From: Burkholderiales bacterium
GTDB lineage: Bacteria; Pseudomonadota; Gammaproteobacteria; Burkholderiales; SG8-39
Direction of reading: 5' to 3'
Assembly (NCBI GenBank): GCA_014860355.1
Contig: JACZJV010000023.1
Location: 1 to 64,000 of the forward strand
DNA: 64,000 nt
Positions 1-9,111 of the stretch are shown here, one piece after another. The notes below the pieces were generated by a model. The model saw nothing but the letters and a program-made list of their open reading frames with translations. It made no database searches and was not told the origin of the DNA. The position numbers and the translations under genes are program-made. Each line of letters starts with the position of its first letter. Position 1 is the stretch's first letter.

Positions 1-1116
1 CCCCTGGTGGTCAAGCTCGGTCACGTGGGTCCGCTTACCGGCGGCATTGCCCACCTGGGCAAGGATAACGAAAATGGTGCGCGCCTGGCCGTTGAGCAAG
101 CCAATGCCAGGGGACTGAAGCTGGGAGGCAAAAGTGTCAAACTGGAATTGATCACCGAAGACGACCAGGCGGATCCCAAGGTCGGCACCACAGTGGCGCA
201 AAAGCTGGTCGATGCCAAAGTTGCGGGCGTAGTCGGCCATCTGAACTCCGGCGTGACCATTCCGGCCTCGTCCATCTACAACCAGGCGGGCATTCCGATG
301 ATCAGCGGTTCGGCGACCAATCCCCAGCTGACCGAGCAGGGCTTCAAGAACGTGTTCCGCGTGGTCGGACGCGACGATCAGCAGGGGCCTGCGATAGCGA
401 GCTACCTGGCGAGCGAGGTCAAGCCCAAGGTGGTGGCGGTGATCGATGATGCCACTGCGTACGGCGAGGGCTTGGCAAACGAGGTCGAGAAGACCCTGAA
501 AGCGGCCGGCGTAAAAGTTTTGCCGCGCGAAAAGGGGACGGACAAGACCGCCGATTTCAAGGCGATCCTGACCAAGCTCAAGGGCAAGAAGCCCGACGCC
601 GTGTTCTACGGTGGCATGGACGCGACCGGCGGCCCGCTGATGAAGCAAGGGCGCGAACTCGGCATCAAGGCCGTGTTCGCCTTTGGCGACGGCGCCTGCA
701 CCGACAAGATGAAAGAATTGGCCGGCGATGCCGCCGAAGGGCTGCTGTGCTCGCAGGCGGGGCTCCCGGTCCAGGCCGCGAACAAGAAGTTCCTTGAGGC
801 CTACAAGTCGAAATTCAATATCGATCCCATCCTCTACGCACCGTTCACCTACGACGCGGCCAACCTGCTCGTCGAGGCGATGAAAAAAGCCGACTCGCCT
901 GATCCGGTCAAGTACCTCCCCGAACTCGCCAAGATCAGCTACGAGGGCGCGAGCGGCAAGATCGAGTTCGACGACAAAGGCGACCGCAAGGACGCCGAGA
1001 TGACCATCTTCACCATGAAAGGCGGCAAGATCGAGCCGATCGCCGTCATCAAGGGCGGCAGGACCACCAGGTTCGAGGATTTCCTCAAAGCTACGGCAGA
1101 ACCCGAGAAGAAGTAA
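1..1116 (+). CDS. livK: Branched-chain amino acid-type ABC transporter, periplasmic substrate-binding protein (5' truncated by window edge)
   Basis: ORF opens at the window edge without a signal peptide; 'GHVGPLTGGIAHLGKDNENGARLAVEQANARG' is typical of the LivK/Peripla_BP_6 family; followed by livHMGF. Confidence 0.9.
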   Translation, partial: PLVVKLGHVGPLTGGIAHLGKDNENGARLAVEQANARGLKLGGKSVKLELITEDDQADPKVGTTVAQKLVDAKVAGVVGHLNSGVTIPASSIYNQAGIPMISGSATNPQLTEQGFKNVFRVVGRDDQQGPAIASYLASEVKPKVVAVIDDATAYGEGLANEVEKTLKAAGVKVLPREKGTDKTADFKAILTKLKGKKPDAVFYGGMDATGGPLMKQGRELGIKAVFAFGDGACTDKMKELAGDAAEGLLCSQAGLPVQAANKKFLEAYKSKFNIDPILYAPFTYDAANLLVEAMKKADSPDPVKYLPELAKISYEGASGKIEFDDKGDRKDAEMTIFTMKGGKIEPIAVIKGGRTTRFEDFLKATAEPEKK

Positions 1117-1145
1117 GCGCAGCGGAAAAATCCGGAGCAGTTTCG

Positions 1146-1174
1146 AAAACGGCGCCTTTCGGCGCCGTTTTTTT
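1146..1174 (+). terminator. Rho-independent terminator after livK
   Basis: aaaacggcgcc-tttc-ggcgccgtttttttt: GC-rich stem with 4-nt loop followed by a T run. Confidence 0.8.
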
Positions 1175-1289
1175 GCCTGCGGGCACGCCGTATCCGAGCC
1201 CGGAATTTGCAGGCGAGCGCAATGTCCGGACCTCGCAGCGGTCGACTGCTTTGCGTTCTGCACAACTTTGCGTTTAAATCGGCCCAGGC

Positions 1290-2213
1290 ATGGATATCTT
1301 TCTGCAACAAATCATCAACGGGCTCACCCTGGGCAGCGTCTACGCCGTTGTCGCGCTGGGCTATACCATGGTCTACGGCATCATCCAGCTGATCAATTTC
1401 GCCCACGGCGAACTGGTAATGATAGGCGCCATGGTCGCATTCTCGGTGATAGGCGCACTCGCCGGAACGCAGTTGCCGCCTGTGCTGATCGTCCTCGCCG
1501 GGATACTGGTCGCGGTCCCGGTTTGCATGGCGGTGGGCTACACCATGGAGCGCATCGCCTACCGGCCGCTGCGCGGCGCGCCGCGCCTCGCGCCCCTGAT
1601 CACGGCCATCGGCATCTCCATCATCCTGCAGCATGTGGCGCTGCTGGTCTGGAGCCGCAATCCTCTTGCGTTTCCGCAGATCATCCCGCTGGTCAGTTTC
1701 AACGTCGGCGGAGCGATCATCACCGGCGTGCAGATCGCCATCATCCTGACTTCGCTCCTGATGATGGTGGGGCTGACACTGATGGTGTATCGCACCAAGC
1801 TCGGCATCGCCATGCGCGCGACCTCCCAGAACCCGCAGGTGGCCGGTCTGATGGGCATAGACATCGACCGCATCATCGCCTTCACTTTTATCGTCGGCGC
1901 AGGCCTGGCGGCGGTCGCCGGTGTGATGGTCGGCACCTACTACGGCATCGCCCACTACAGCATGGGTTCATTGCTGGGCATGAAGGCGTTCTCGGCCGCA
2001 GTGCTCGGCGGCATAGGAAATCTTGCAGGGGCGATGCTGGGCGGCATACTGCTCGGCGTTGTCGAAGCCCTGGGCGCGGGTTATATCGGCGATCTGACCA
2101 ACAATGTCTTCGGCAGTAATTATCAGGACGTGTTCGCGTTCCTGATGCTGATCGCCGTGCTGGTGTTTAGGCCTTCCGGATTGCTCGGAGAGCGGGTAGG
2201 AGACCGCGCGTGA
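1290..2213 (+). CDS. livH: Branched-chain amino acid ABC transporter permease
   Basis: MDIFLQQIINGLTLGSVYAVVALGYTMVYGIIQLINFAHGELVMIGA, LivH signature. Confidence 0.93.
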   Translation: MDIFLQQIINGLTLGSVYAVVALGYTMVYGIIQLINFAHGELVMIGAMVAFSVIGALAGTQLPPVLIVLAGILVAVPVCMAVGYTMERIAYRPLRGAPRLAPLITAIGISIILQHVALLVWSRNPLAFPQIIPLVSFNVGGAIITGVQIAIILTSLLMMVGLTLMVYRTKLGIAMRATSQNPQVAGLMGIDIDRIIAFTFIVGAGLAAVAGVMVGTYYGIAHYSMGSLLGMKAFSAAVLGGIGNLAGAMLGGILLGVVEALGAGYIGDLTNNVFGSNYQDVFAFLMLIAVLVFRPSGLLGERVGDRA

Positions 2214-2256
2214 AGCGCAGGACGCGAAACGCCGCATGCGCGCCGGGCTTAGGCAG

Positions 2257-3330
2257 ATGAACATTCTTTCCCCTGCGCGGGCGAAGTGGCTTGGTGTCGC
2301 ATTGATCGCACTCACGCTCATCGGACTGCCGTTTGCGCTATCGTCGGTGGGAACCGCCTGGGTGCGCATTGCCAATCTCGCCATTCTGTTCACTTTCCTC
2401 GCGCTCGGTCTGAACATCGTCGTCGGTTTTGCCGGGCTGCTCGACCTCGGATACATCGCCTTCTACGCCGTGGGCGCCTATGCTTACGCCCTGCTCGCAT
2501 CACCGCATTTCGACCTGCACCTGCCGTTCTGGGTGATCTTGCCGATAGGGGCGCTGGTCGCCTGTCTGTTTGGCGTGCTGCTGGGCGCGCCCACGCTCAA
2601 ATTGCGCGGCGACTACCTCGCCATCGTCACCCTGGGTTTCGGCGAAATCGTGCGCATATTCCTCAACAATCTATCGCAGCCGGTCAATATTACCAACGGC
2701 CCGCAAGGCATCTCGCGCATCGACCCGTTCAGCTTCGGCTCGTTTAGTTTCAGCCAAAACGAGACCATCGTCGGCCTCGCGTTTTCCGGACCGATCAAGT
2801 ACTACTACATCCTGCTGGCCCTGCTGCTGCTAGCGATCGTGGTCAATCTGCGGCTGCAGCACTCGCGCATCGGCCGCGCCTGGGAAGCGATACGCGAGGA
2901 CGAGGTCGCGGCACGCGCGATGGGCATAGACACCACCCGCATCAAACTGCTCGCATTCGCCATGGGTGCTTCCTTTGGCGGCATCGCCGGCGGCATGTTT
3001 GCCGCCATTCAGAGTTTCATCAGCCCGGAAAGCTTTGTGCTGGTCGAATCCATCATGGTGCTGTCCATGGTGGTGCTGGGCGGCATGGGCAACGTCTGGG
3101 GAGTGGTGCTGGGCGCGGTGCTGCTATCCTTCGTGCCGGAACTGCTGCGCTACACCGTCGAGCCGCTGCAGCAATCGCTGTTCGGCAGATCGATCATCGA
3201 GCCGGAGGTCATCCGCATGCTGCTGTTCGGCATGGCGCTGGTGCTGATGATGCTTTACCGGCCGGCGGGCTTGCTGCCGTCGGCCGTCAGAAAGCGCGAG
3301 CTGACCAAACCGCAGGGGCGGGAGGCATGA
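2257..3330 (+). CDS. livM: Branched-chain amino acid ABC transporter permease
   Basis: LivM family membrane protein (GLNIVVGFAGLLDLGYIAFYAVGAYAYALL); ATG at 2257 preferred over the ORF-track start at 2236. Confidence 0.92.
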   Translation: MNILSPARAKWLGVALIALTLIGLPFALSSVGTAWVRIANLAILFTFLALGLNIVVGFAGLLDLGYIAFYAVGAYAYALLASPHFDLHLPFWVILPIGALVACLFGVLLGAPTLKLRGDYLAIVTLGFGEIVRIFLNNLSQPVNITNGPQGISRIDPFSFGSFSFSQNETIVGLAFSGPIKYYYILLALLLLAIVVNLRLQHSRIGRAWEAIREDEVAARAMGIDTTRIKLLAFAMGASFGGIAGGMFAAIQSFISPESFVLVESIMVLSMVVLGGMGNVWGVVLGAVLLSFVPELLRYTVEPLQQSLFGRSIIEPEVIRMLLFGMALVLMMLYRPAGLLPSAVRKRELTKPQGREA

Positions 3331-4109
3331 GCGGCGCTCTGCTCGAATGCAAGGGACTGGACAAGCGCTTTGGCGGCGTGCTGGCACTGGCCGAAGTCGG
3401 GTTCAACATCAACCGCGGCGAGATCTACGGGCTGATCGGACCCAACGGCGCCGGCAAGACCACCTTGTTCAACGCGCTTACGGGCATCTACGCGTACGAT
3501 TCGGGCGGCTTCAGTTTTGCGGGCGAAACGCTCGCGGGGCTCAGACCGGACCAGATTGCGGCGCGCGGCATTGCGCGCACCTTCCAGAACATCCGCTTGT
3601 TCGGCAATCTCTCCGCTCTGGACAACGTGATGATAGGGCGGCACGTACGCACTCGCGCCGGCGTGTTCGGCGCGATTTTGCGCACCCGCGCCACGCGCGA
3701 GGAAGAGGCGGCGATCGAAAAGCGCGCGCTGGAGCTGCTCGAATATGTAGGCATCGCCGCGCGCGCCAATGACGTCGCGCGCCAGCTCCCCTACGGCGAC
3801 CAGCGGCGGCTGGAAATAGCGCGCGCCCTCGCAACCGAGCCCAAGCTGCTGGCGCTGGACGAGCCGGCCGCCGGGATGAACGCCACCGAGACGCTAGAAT
3901 TGAGAAAGCTGCTCGAGCGCGTACGCGCCGACGGCACCACGATCCTGCTGATCGAGCACGACATGAAACTGGTGATGGGCCTGTGCGACCGCGTATTGGT
4001 GCTCGACTATGGCCGCAGTATCGCCGAAGGTCCGCCGCGCGAGGTTCAGAGCGATCCGCGCGTGATCGAGGCGTATCTGGGGGGCGCAGTCGCAGGTGCG
4101 GCGGCATGA
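3327..4109 (+). CDS. livG: Branched-chain amino acid ABC transporter ATP-binding protein
   Basis: Walker A GPNGAGKTT, LivG-type C-terminus; ATGA overlap with livM. Confidence 0.93.
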   Translation: MSGALLECKGLDKRFGGVLALAEVGFNINRGEIYGLIGPNGAGKTTLFNALTGIYAYDSGGFSFAGETLAGLRPDQIAARGIARTFQNIRLFGNLSALDNVMIGRHVRTRAGVFGAILRTRATREEEAAIEKRALELLEYVGIAARANDVARQLPYGDQRRLEIARALATEPKLLALDEPAAGMNATETLELRKLLERVRADGTTILLIEHDMKLVMGLCDRVLVLDYGRSIAEGPPREVQSDPRVIEAYLGGAVAGAAA

Positions 4110-4822
4110 ACCTGCTGGAGCTGACGCGGCTGGAAGTGGCATATGGCGGCATCAAGGCAGTCAGGGGCATAAATCTCAAGGTGCCAGAAGGCGAGCTGGT
4201 GTGCCTGATCGGCACCAACGGCGCCGGCAAGACCACCACCCTGAAGGCGATCGCGGGGCTGCTGCCGGTCGCGGCGGACGCAATTCGCTATGAGGGAGCG
4301 CCGATCGGGGGCGCGCGTTCGTTTGAACTGGTGCGTCGCGGGCTGGCGCTGGTGCCGGAAGGGCGCGGCGTGTTCGGCCAACTCACGGTCGCGGAAAATC
4401 TTGCCATGGGAGCCTACGTGCGCAGCGATGCGGCGGCGGTTAGCTCGGACCTGGAGCGAGTGTTCAGCCTGTTCCCGCGCCTGGCCGAGCGGCGCGGCCA
4501 GTCTGCCGGTACGCTCTCTGGTGGCGAACAACAGATGCTCGCCATAGGCCGCGCGCTTATGAGCCGGCCGAAGCTGTTGTTGCTCGACGAGCCCAGCATG
4601 GGACTTGCCCCGTTGATGGTGCAGAAGATTTTCGAGACCATACTGGCAGTGGCGAAGGACGGCGTGACCATACTTCTGGTGGAGCAGAACGCGCGGCTGG
4701 CGCTGGAGGTGAGCAGTCACGGCTATGTGATGGAAACCGGGCTGATTACGCTGTCGGGGCCCGCGCGCGAACTGCTCACTGACCCGAAGGTGCGCGCGGC
4801 TTACCTGGGCGAGGCCGACTGA
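4106..4822 (+). CDS. livF: Branched-chain amino acid ABC transporter ATP-binding protein
   Basis: Walker A GTNGAGKTT, LSGGEQQMLAIGRALM, LLLLDEPSMGLAPL; ATG at 4106 overlaps the livG stop. Confidence 0.93.
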   Translation: MNLLELTRLEVAYGGIKAVRGINLKVPEGELVCLIGTNGAGKTTTLKAIAGLLPVAADAIRYEGAPIGGARSFELVRRGLALVPEGRGVFGQLTVAENLAMGAYVRSDAAAVSSDLERVFSLFPRLAERRGQSAGTLSGGEQQMLAIGRALMSRPKLLLLDEPSMGLAPLMVQKIFETILAVAKDGVTILLVEQNARLALEVSSHGYVMETGLITLSGPARELLTDPKVRAAYLGEAD

Positions 4823-4850
4823 GCGTGTCCAGGATCGGCTTGCGCCACGG

Positions 4851-5882
4851 TCATTTTACCTTGGCCAGGTCGGCCTCGGTGGTGAACGAGTCGGCATAGA
4901 ATTCATCCTGCGGCAGTGAGCACAGGGCGCCGAAGTCGCGCCGGGCCGCTTCGATCACCACGGGTGCGCCGCAGGCATAGACCTGGTGGCCGGAAAGATC
5001 GGGGAAATCCTCGATTACCGCGCGATGGACGAAACCCCCGCGCCCGGTCCACGCGTCCTCGGGCCGCGCGTCGGACACGACCGGCACGTAGCTGAATTGA
5101 GCGTGCTTCGCCGCCCACCCCCGGGCCAGTTCGTCCATGTACAGGTCACTTGGTCGGCGACCGCCCCAGTACAGGGACATAGGCCGTGTCATGCCCTTGT
5201 ATAGCGCCTGTTCGATTACCGCCTTGATCGGCGCAAAGCCGGTACCGCTGGCGAGCAGCACCATCGGTTTCTGGCTGTCCTCGCGCAGAAAAAAAGTGCC
5301 GTGCGGCCCTTCAAAGCGCAGGATGTCGCGAGGCTTCATCTTTTCGAACACGTGGTCCGTGAACAGACCCCCGGCGACACGGCGCACGTGGATCTGCAGG
5401 AGTTCGTCCTCATGCGGCGCATTGGCCAAGGAATAGCTGCGCCGCTTTCCGTCCTTGAGCAAGAACTCGATATACTGCCCTGCCAGGTATTGCAGGCGCT
5501 CGTTTGCCGGAAGCTTGAGGGTAATCACTGCCACGTCCGCCACCGGCATTTCAATGGTCTGCACGCGGCAGGGCAGGATTTTGATCTGCTGGTCCTTGAT
5601 CGCGCCAACCTCGCGGCATTCGATGACGATGTCGCCCAGCGGCCGGGCGACACAGAACAGGGCCAGGCCGCGCGCCTGCTCGTCTGCCGACAGCGCCGTG
5701 TCGGAATGCTTGCCGTAATCGACCTTGCCTTCGAGCAGCTTGCCCTTGCAGCTGCCGCAGGCGCCGTTGCGGCAGCCGTAGGCGAGTCCAAATCCTTCGC
5801 GCAAGGCGGCAACCAGGACGCTCTCCTCAGGCTGGACCTGGAAGCTGTGGCCGCTGGGCCGGATGGTGACCTGGTGGGACAT
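4851..5882 (-). CDS. 2Fe-2S ferredoxin / FAD-NAD(P)H oxidoreductase (CDP-6-deoxy-delta-3,4-glucoseen reductase-like)
   Basis: N-terminal plant-type 2Fe-2S motif CRNGACGSCKGK...C plus FNR-type FAD/NAD domain (RRSYSLANAP, LLASGTGFAPIKAV). Confidence 0.85.
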   Translation of the reverse strand: MSHQVTIRPSGHSFQVQPEESVLVAALREGFGLAYGCRNGACGSCKGKLLEGKVDYGKHSDTALSADEQARGLALFCVARPLGDIVIECREVGAIKDQQIKILPCRVQTIEMPVADVAVITLKLPANERLQYLAGQYIEFLLKDGKRRSYSLANAPHEDELLQIHVRRVAGGLFTDHVFEKMKPRDILRFEGPHGTFFLREDSQKPMVLLASGTGFAPIKAVIEQALYKGMTRPMSLYWGGRRPSDLYMDELARGWAAKHAQFSYVPVVSDARPEDAWTGRGGFVHRAVIEDFPDLSGHQVYACGAPVVIEAARRDFGALCSLPQDEFYADSFTTEADLAKVK

Positions 5883-6006
5883 AGTCGAAAACCTAGTTGA
5901 ATACGAGGGGATGCCCCCTCATGCTCCCCTGGATCGGCCAGCCGCAAAAAAGCTGTTTTGCAGCAGGTTTTCGGTCGATCGCGATAAGAGCGGGTACAAT
6001 TTTACT

Positions 6007-6876
6007 ATGAAGAAGCTGCTCATCGTTGGCTGCGGCGATATAGCGCTGCGCGCATTGCCGCAACTCGTGCTCGATTATGAGGTCTTCGGACTGGCGCGCA
6101 CGCGAGCCCAGGCCGAGCGCATCGCGGCCCTGGGCGCGAAACCGCTCCCTGGCGATCTTGACGATGCGGCCACCTTGCCGGCGCCGGCCGAAATGGCGGA
6201 ACTGGTATTGCATCTTGCGCCGCCGGGCGAAAGCGGCGAGACCGACCAGCGCAGCGCCAACCTGATCGCCGCGCTCTCGTCGCGGCCGCCCGCTCGCCTG
6301 GTCTACATAAGCACCAGCGGCGTCTATGGGGATTGCGCCGGTGCGAGGGTGGATGAGGACCGCCCGGTGGCTCCGTGCACCGTGCGCGGAGCGCGCCGGG
6401 CGGACGCGGAACGCGCGCTGCTCGCCTGGGGCGAGCAAAGCGGCGTGGCGGTGTGCGTGCTGCGCGTGCCCGGGATCTACGCGGCCGAGCGCCTGCCGCT
6501 GGCACAACTCAAGCGTGGCGCGCCGGTATTGCGCTCCGAAGACGACGTGTATACCAATCACATCCACGCCGATGACCTCGCCGCCATCTGTGTGACCGCG
6601 CTGGCACGCGGCGCGGCCGGCCGCGTCTACAACGCAAGCGACGACAGCGAAATGAAAATGGGCGATTACTTCGATCTGGTGGCCGACCGCGCCGGCTTGC
6701 CGCGACCGCCGCGCATCACACGTGCGGCAGCCGAGGCAGGTGCGATTTCGGAAGGACTGTTGTCTTTCATGCGCGAATCGCGGCGCCTGGTCAACACGCG
6801 CATGAAAACGGAGCTAGGGATACGGCTGCGTTACCCCAGCGTGCATGAAGGCGTGCCGCAAGTGGTCGCGGGTTGA
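6007..6876 (+). CDS. NAD-dependent epimerase/dehydratase family protein
   Basis: MKKLLIVGCGDIALRALPQL, Rossmann start; YISTSGVYGDCAG; ATG at 6007. Confidence 0.8.
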   Translation: MKKLLIVGCGDIALRALPQLVLDYEVFGLARTRAQAERIAALGAKPLPGDLDDAATLPAPAEMAELVLHLAPPGESGETDQRSANLIAALSSRPPARLVYISTSGVYGDCAGARVDEDRPVAPCTVRGARRADAERALLAWGEQSGVAVCVLRVPGIYAAERLPLAQLKRGAPVLRSEDDVYTNHIHADDLAAICVTALARGAAGRVYNASDDSEMKMGDYFDLVADRAGLPRPPRITRAAAEAGAISEGLLSFMRESRRLVNTRMKTELGIRLRYPSVHEGVPQVVAG

Positions 6877-6880
6877 AGTT

Positions 6881-7210
6881 GTGGATAGTCTGTTGGTGCT
6901 CACTAACCTGCCAGACCGCGCCAGCGCGGAAAAGCTCGCGACTTTGCTCATCGAACAGAAGGTGGCCGCCTGCGTCAATGTTCTTGCCCCCTGCGACTCC
7001 GTATATCGCTGGCAGGGGAAGATTCAGCGCGACGAGGAGCATCCGCTGCTGATCAAGACTGCGCAGGACCGATACGCCGAGCTGGAAGCGTCGATTCGCG
7101 CCAACCATCCGTATGAACTTCCCGAGATCATTGCAGTCCCAATCATTCGCGGCCTGCCGGCCTATTTGCGGTGGGTCGAGTCCGAAACGCGTCCCGGCGC
7201 GCCGACCTGA
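6881..7210 (+). CDS. cutA: Divalent-cation tolerance protein CutA
   Basis: VLTNLPDRASAEKLATLLIEQKVAACVNVL...YRWQGKIQRDEEHPLLIKT...ANHPYELPEIIAVPI, CutA1 family; start uncertain (GTG at 6881; the ORF-track start overlaps the epimerase). Confidence 0.9.
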   Translation: MDSLLVLTNLPDRASAEKLATLLIEQKVAACVNVLAPCDSVYRWQGKIQRDEEHPLLIKTAQDRYAELEASIRANHPYELPEIIAVPIIRGLPAYLRWVESETRPGAPT

Positions 7211-7225
7211 CCCCACAATCCCCAT

Positions 7226-9019
7226 ATGAAATCCGACATGTATCGAATTCTTGCGCTGCTGTTCGCAATCTGCCTGCATGGGGCGGCAGCCGCACAGGAA
7301 CTGCTTCCACCCGAAGTTGCGTTCAAATTCTCGGCGCAGGCACTGGATGCGAGCACGCTCGAGGTGCGCTACCGGATTGCCGACGGCTACTACATGTACC
7401 GCGACAAATTCAAATTCGCAGCCGAGCCGGCAACGGTCAAACTGGGCGCAGCGCAGTTTCCCCCGGGCGACATCCATGACGACGAGTTTTTCGGCAAGGT
7501 CGAGACCTATCGCAAGGAGGTGCGTATCCGGCTGCCATACACGCGTGATGCGCCCACGGAAAAGCTCAAGCTGTCGGTCACCTCCCAGGGCTGCGCCGAT
7601 GTGGGCGTGTGCTACGTGCCGCAGCAGCAGACTGCGGAAATCGAACTCCCGCCTGCGGGTAGCGCAGCGGCCGGGCCAGCGCCCACAGCGGAAACGGCGC
7701 CCCCCCCCGGCGCCGGCGGCGGAATTGGCGAAGAAGCCCGTTTCGAGAGTCTGCTCGCCTCGGGCAGTCTGTGGCTGATCGCCGCGGCGTTTTTCGGCGC
7801 CGGCCTGTTGCTGACTTTCACTCCCTGCGTCCTGCCGATGATTCCGATTCTGTCGGGCATCATCGTCGGCGAAGGCCGCAACGCCACACGCACACGCGCG
7901 TTCGCGTTGTCTTTCGCCTATGTCATGGGTATGTCGGTCACCTACACCGCAATCGGCGTCGCCGCAGCGCTATCGGGTAACCTGCTGTCGGCGGCCCTGC
8001 AAAACCCCTGGGTATTGTCTACCTTCGCCGCCGTGTTCGTGTTGCTGTCGCTGTCGATGTTCGAGTTTTACGAGCTGCAGTTGCCGGCGGCCTTTCATAC
8101 CCGCATGACCAAGGCGAGCAACCGCTTCAAGGGCGGCCATCTGGGAGCGGTGGTGCTGATGGGAGTCTTTTCGGCCGCGATCGTCAGCCCCTGCGTGGCG
8201 GCGCCGCTGGCAGGCGCCCTGCTGTACATCAGCCAGACCCGCGATGTGCTGCTGGGCGGGACCGCACTATTCGCCATGTCTATCGGCATGGGCGTTCCCT
8301 TGATTCTGGTAGGCGTATTCGAGGGCGCGTTCCTGCCCAAGTCCGGCCACTGGATGCGTTCGGTCAAGCATTTCTTCGGTGTGATGCTGCTCGCCGTGGC
8401 GATCTATATCGTTTCGCCGGTGCTACCGGTCGTGGCCCAGATGCTCGCTTGGGCAGCGCTGCTGATAGGTTCGGCCATGGTGCTGCGCGCGATCGATCCG
8501 CTGCCACCGGATGCGGGGGCCGGCGCGCGGCTGTGGAAAGGGGTCGGCTTTCTGGCGCTGCTTACCGGTGCGGCGCTGACGATCGGCGTGCTTGCGGGCA
8601 GCCGGGATCTGCTGCGACCGCTGGGTGGGCTCACCGCCGGTGGCGATCGCGCGGTGCAGAAAGTGCGTTTTACGCGCGTCAGGAATGTGGCTGAACTCGA
8701 CGCGAAGCTTGCCGCCCCAGGCAGGCCGGTGATGCTGGATTTCTACGCAGACTGGTGTGTATCGTGCAAGGAAATGGAGGCCTTCACTTTCACCGACGCG
8801 CGGGTGAAAGCGAAAATGGAACAAATGCTGCTGCTGCAGGCGGACGTGACCGAAAATTCGCCGGAAGACAAAGCCCTGCTCAAGCGCTTCAAGCTGTTCG
8901 GGCCGCCCGGGATTATCTTCTTCGACCGGCAAGGCAGGGAAGTCGACGGATTGCGCGTGATCGGTTACGAACCGGCGGATACTTTCCTTACCAGCCTCAA
9001 CCGCGCCGCCGGCCTGTGA
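7226..9019 (+). CDS. dsbD: Thiol:disulfide interchange protein DsbD
   Basis: N-terminal DsbD alpha domain, central membrane domain (TFTPCVLPMIPILSGIIVG), C-terminal thioredoxin-like motif DFYADWCVSCKEME. Confidence 0.93.
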   Translation: MKSDMYRILALLFAICLHGAAAAQELLPPEVAFKFSAQALDASTLEVRYRIADGYYMYRDKFKFAAEPATVKLGAAQFPPGDIHDDEFFGKVETYRKEVRIRLPYTRDAPTEKLKLSVTSQGCADVGVCYVPQQQTAEIELPPAGSAAAGPAPTAETAPPPGAGGGIGEEARFESLLASGSLWLIAAAFFGAGLLLTFTPCVLPMIPILSGIIVGEGRNATRTRAFALSFAYVMGMSVTYTAIGVAAALSGNLLSAALQNPWVLSTFAAVFVLLSLSMFEFYELQLPAAFHTRMTKASNRFKGGHLGAVVLMGVFSAAIVSPCVAAPLAGALLYISQTRDVLLGGTALFAMSIGMGVPLILVGVFEGAFLPKSGHWMRSVKHFFGVMLLAVAIYIVSPVLPVVAQMLAWAALLIGSAMVLRAIDPLPPDAGAGARLWKGVGFLALLTGAALTIGVLAGSRDLLRPLGGLTAGGDRAVQKVRFTRVRNVAELDAKLAAPGRPVMLDFYADWCVSCKEMEAFTFTDARVKAKMEQMLLLQADVTENSPEDKALLKRFKLFGPPGIIFFDRQGREVDGLRVIGYEPADTFLTSLNRAAGL

Positions 9020-9023
9020 TTGC

Positions 9024-9055
9024 TTGACATCCTCTGCCCAGTTTGAAACACTGGG
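9024..9055 (+). promoter_or_regulatory. Putative promoter/operator upstream of second LivK-like gene
   Basis: Consensus TTGACA at 9024-9029; palindrome cccagt-ttgaaac-actggg at 9037-9055 overlapping the expected -10 position. Confidence 0.4.
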
Positions 9056-9111
9056 TGGCACAAAAATCGTGGTTCATCCACATATCCGGTTCTTCAATCG
9101 AGGAGGTCAGC

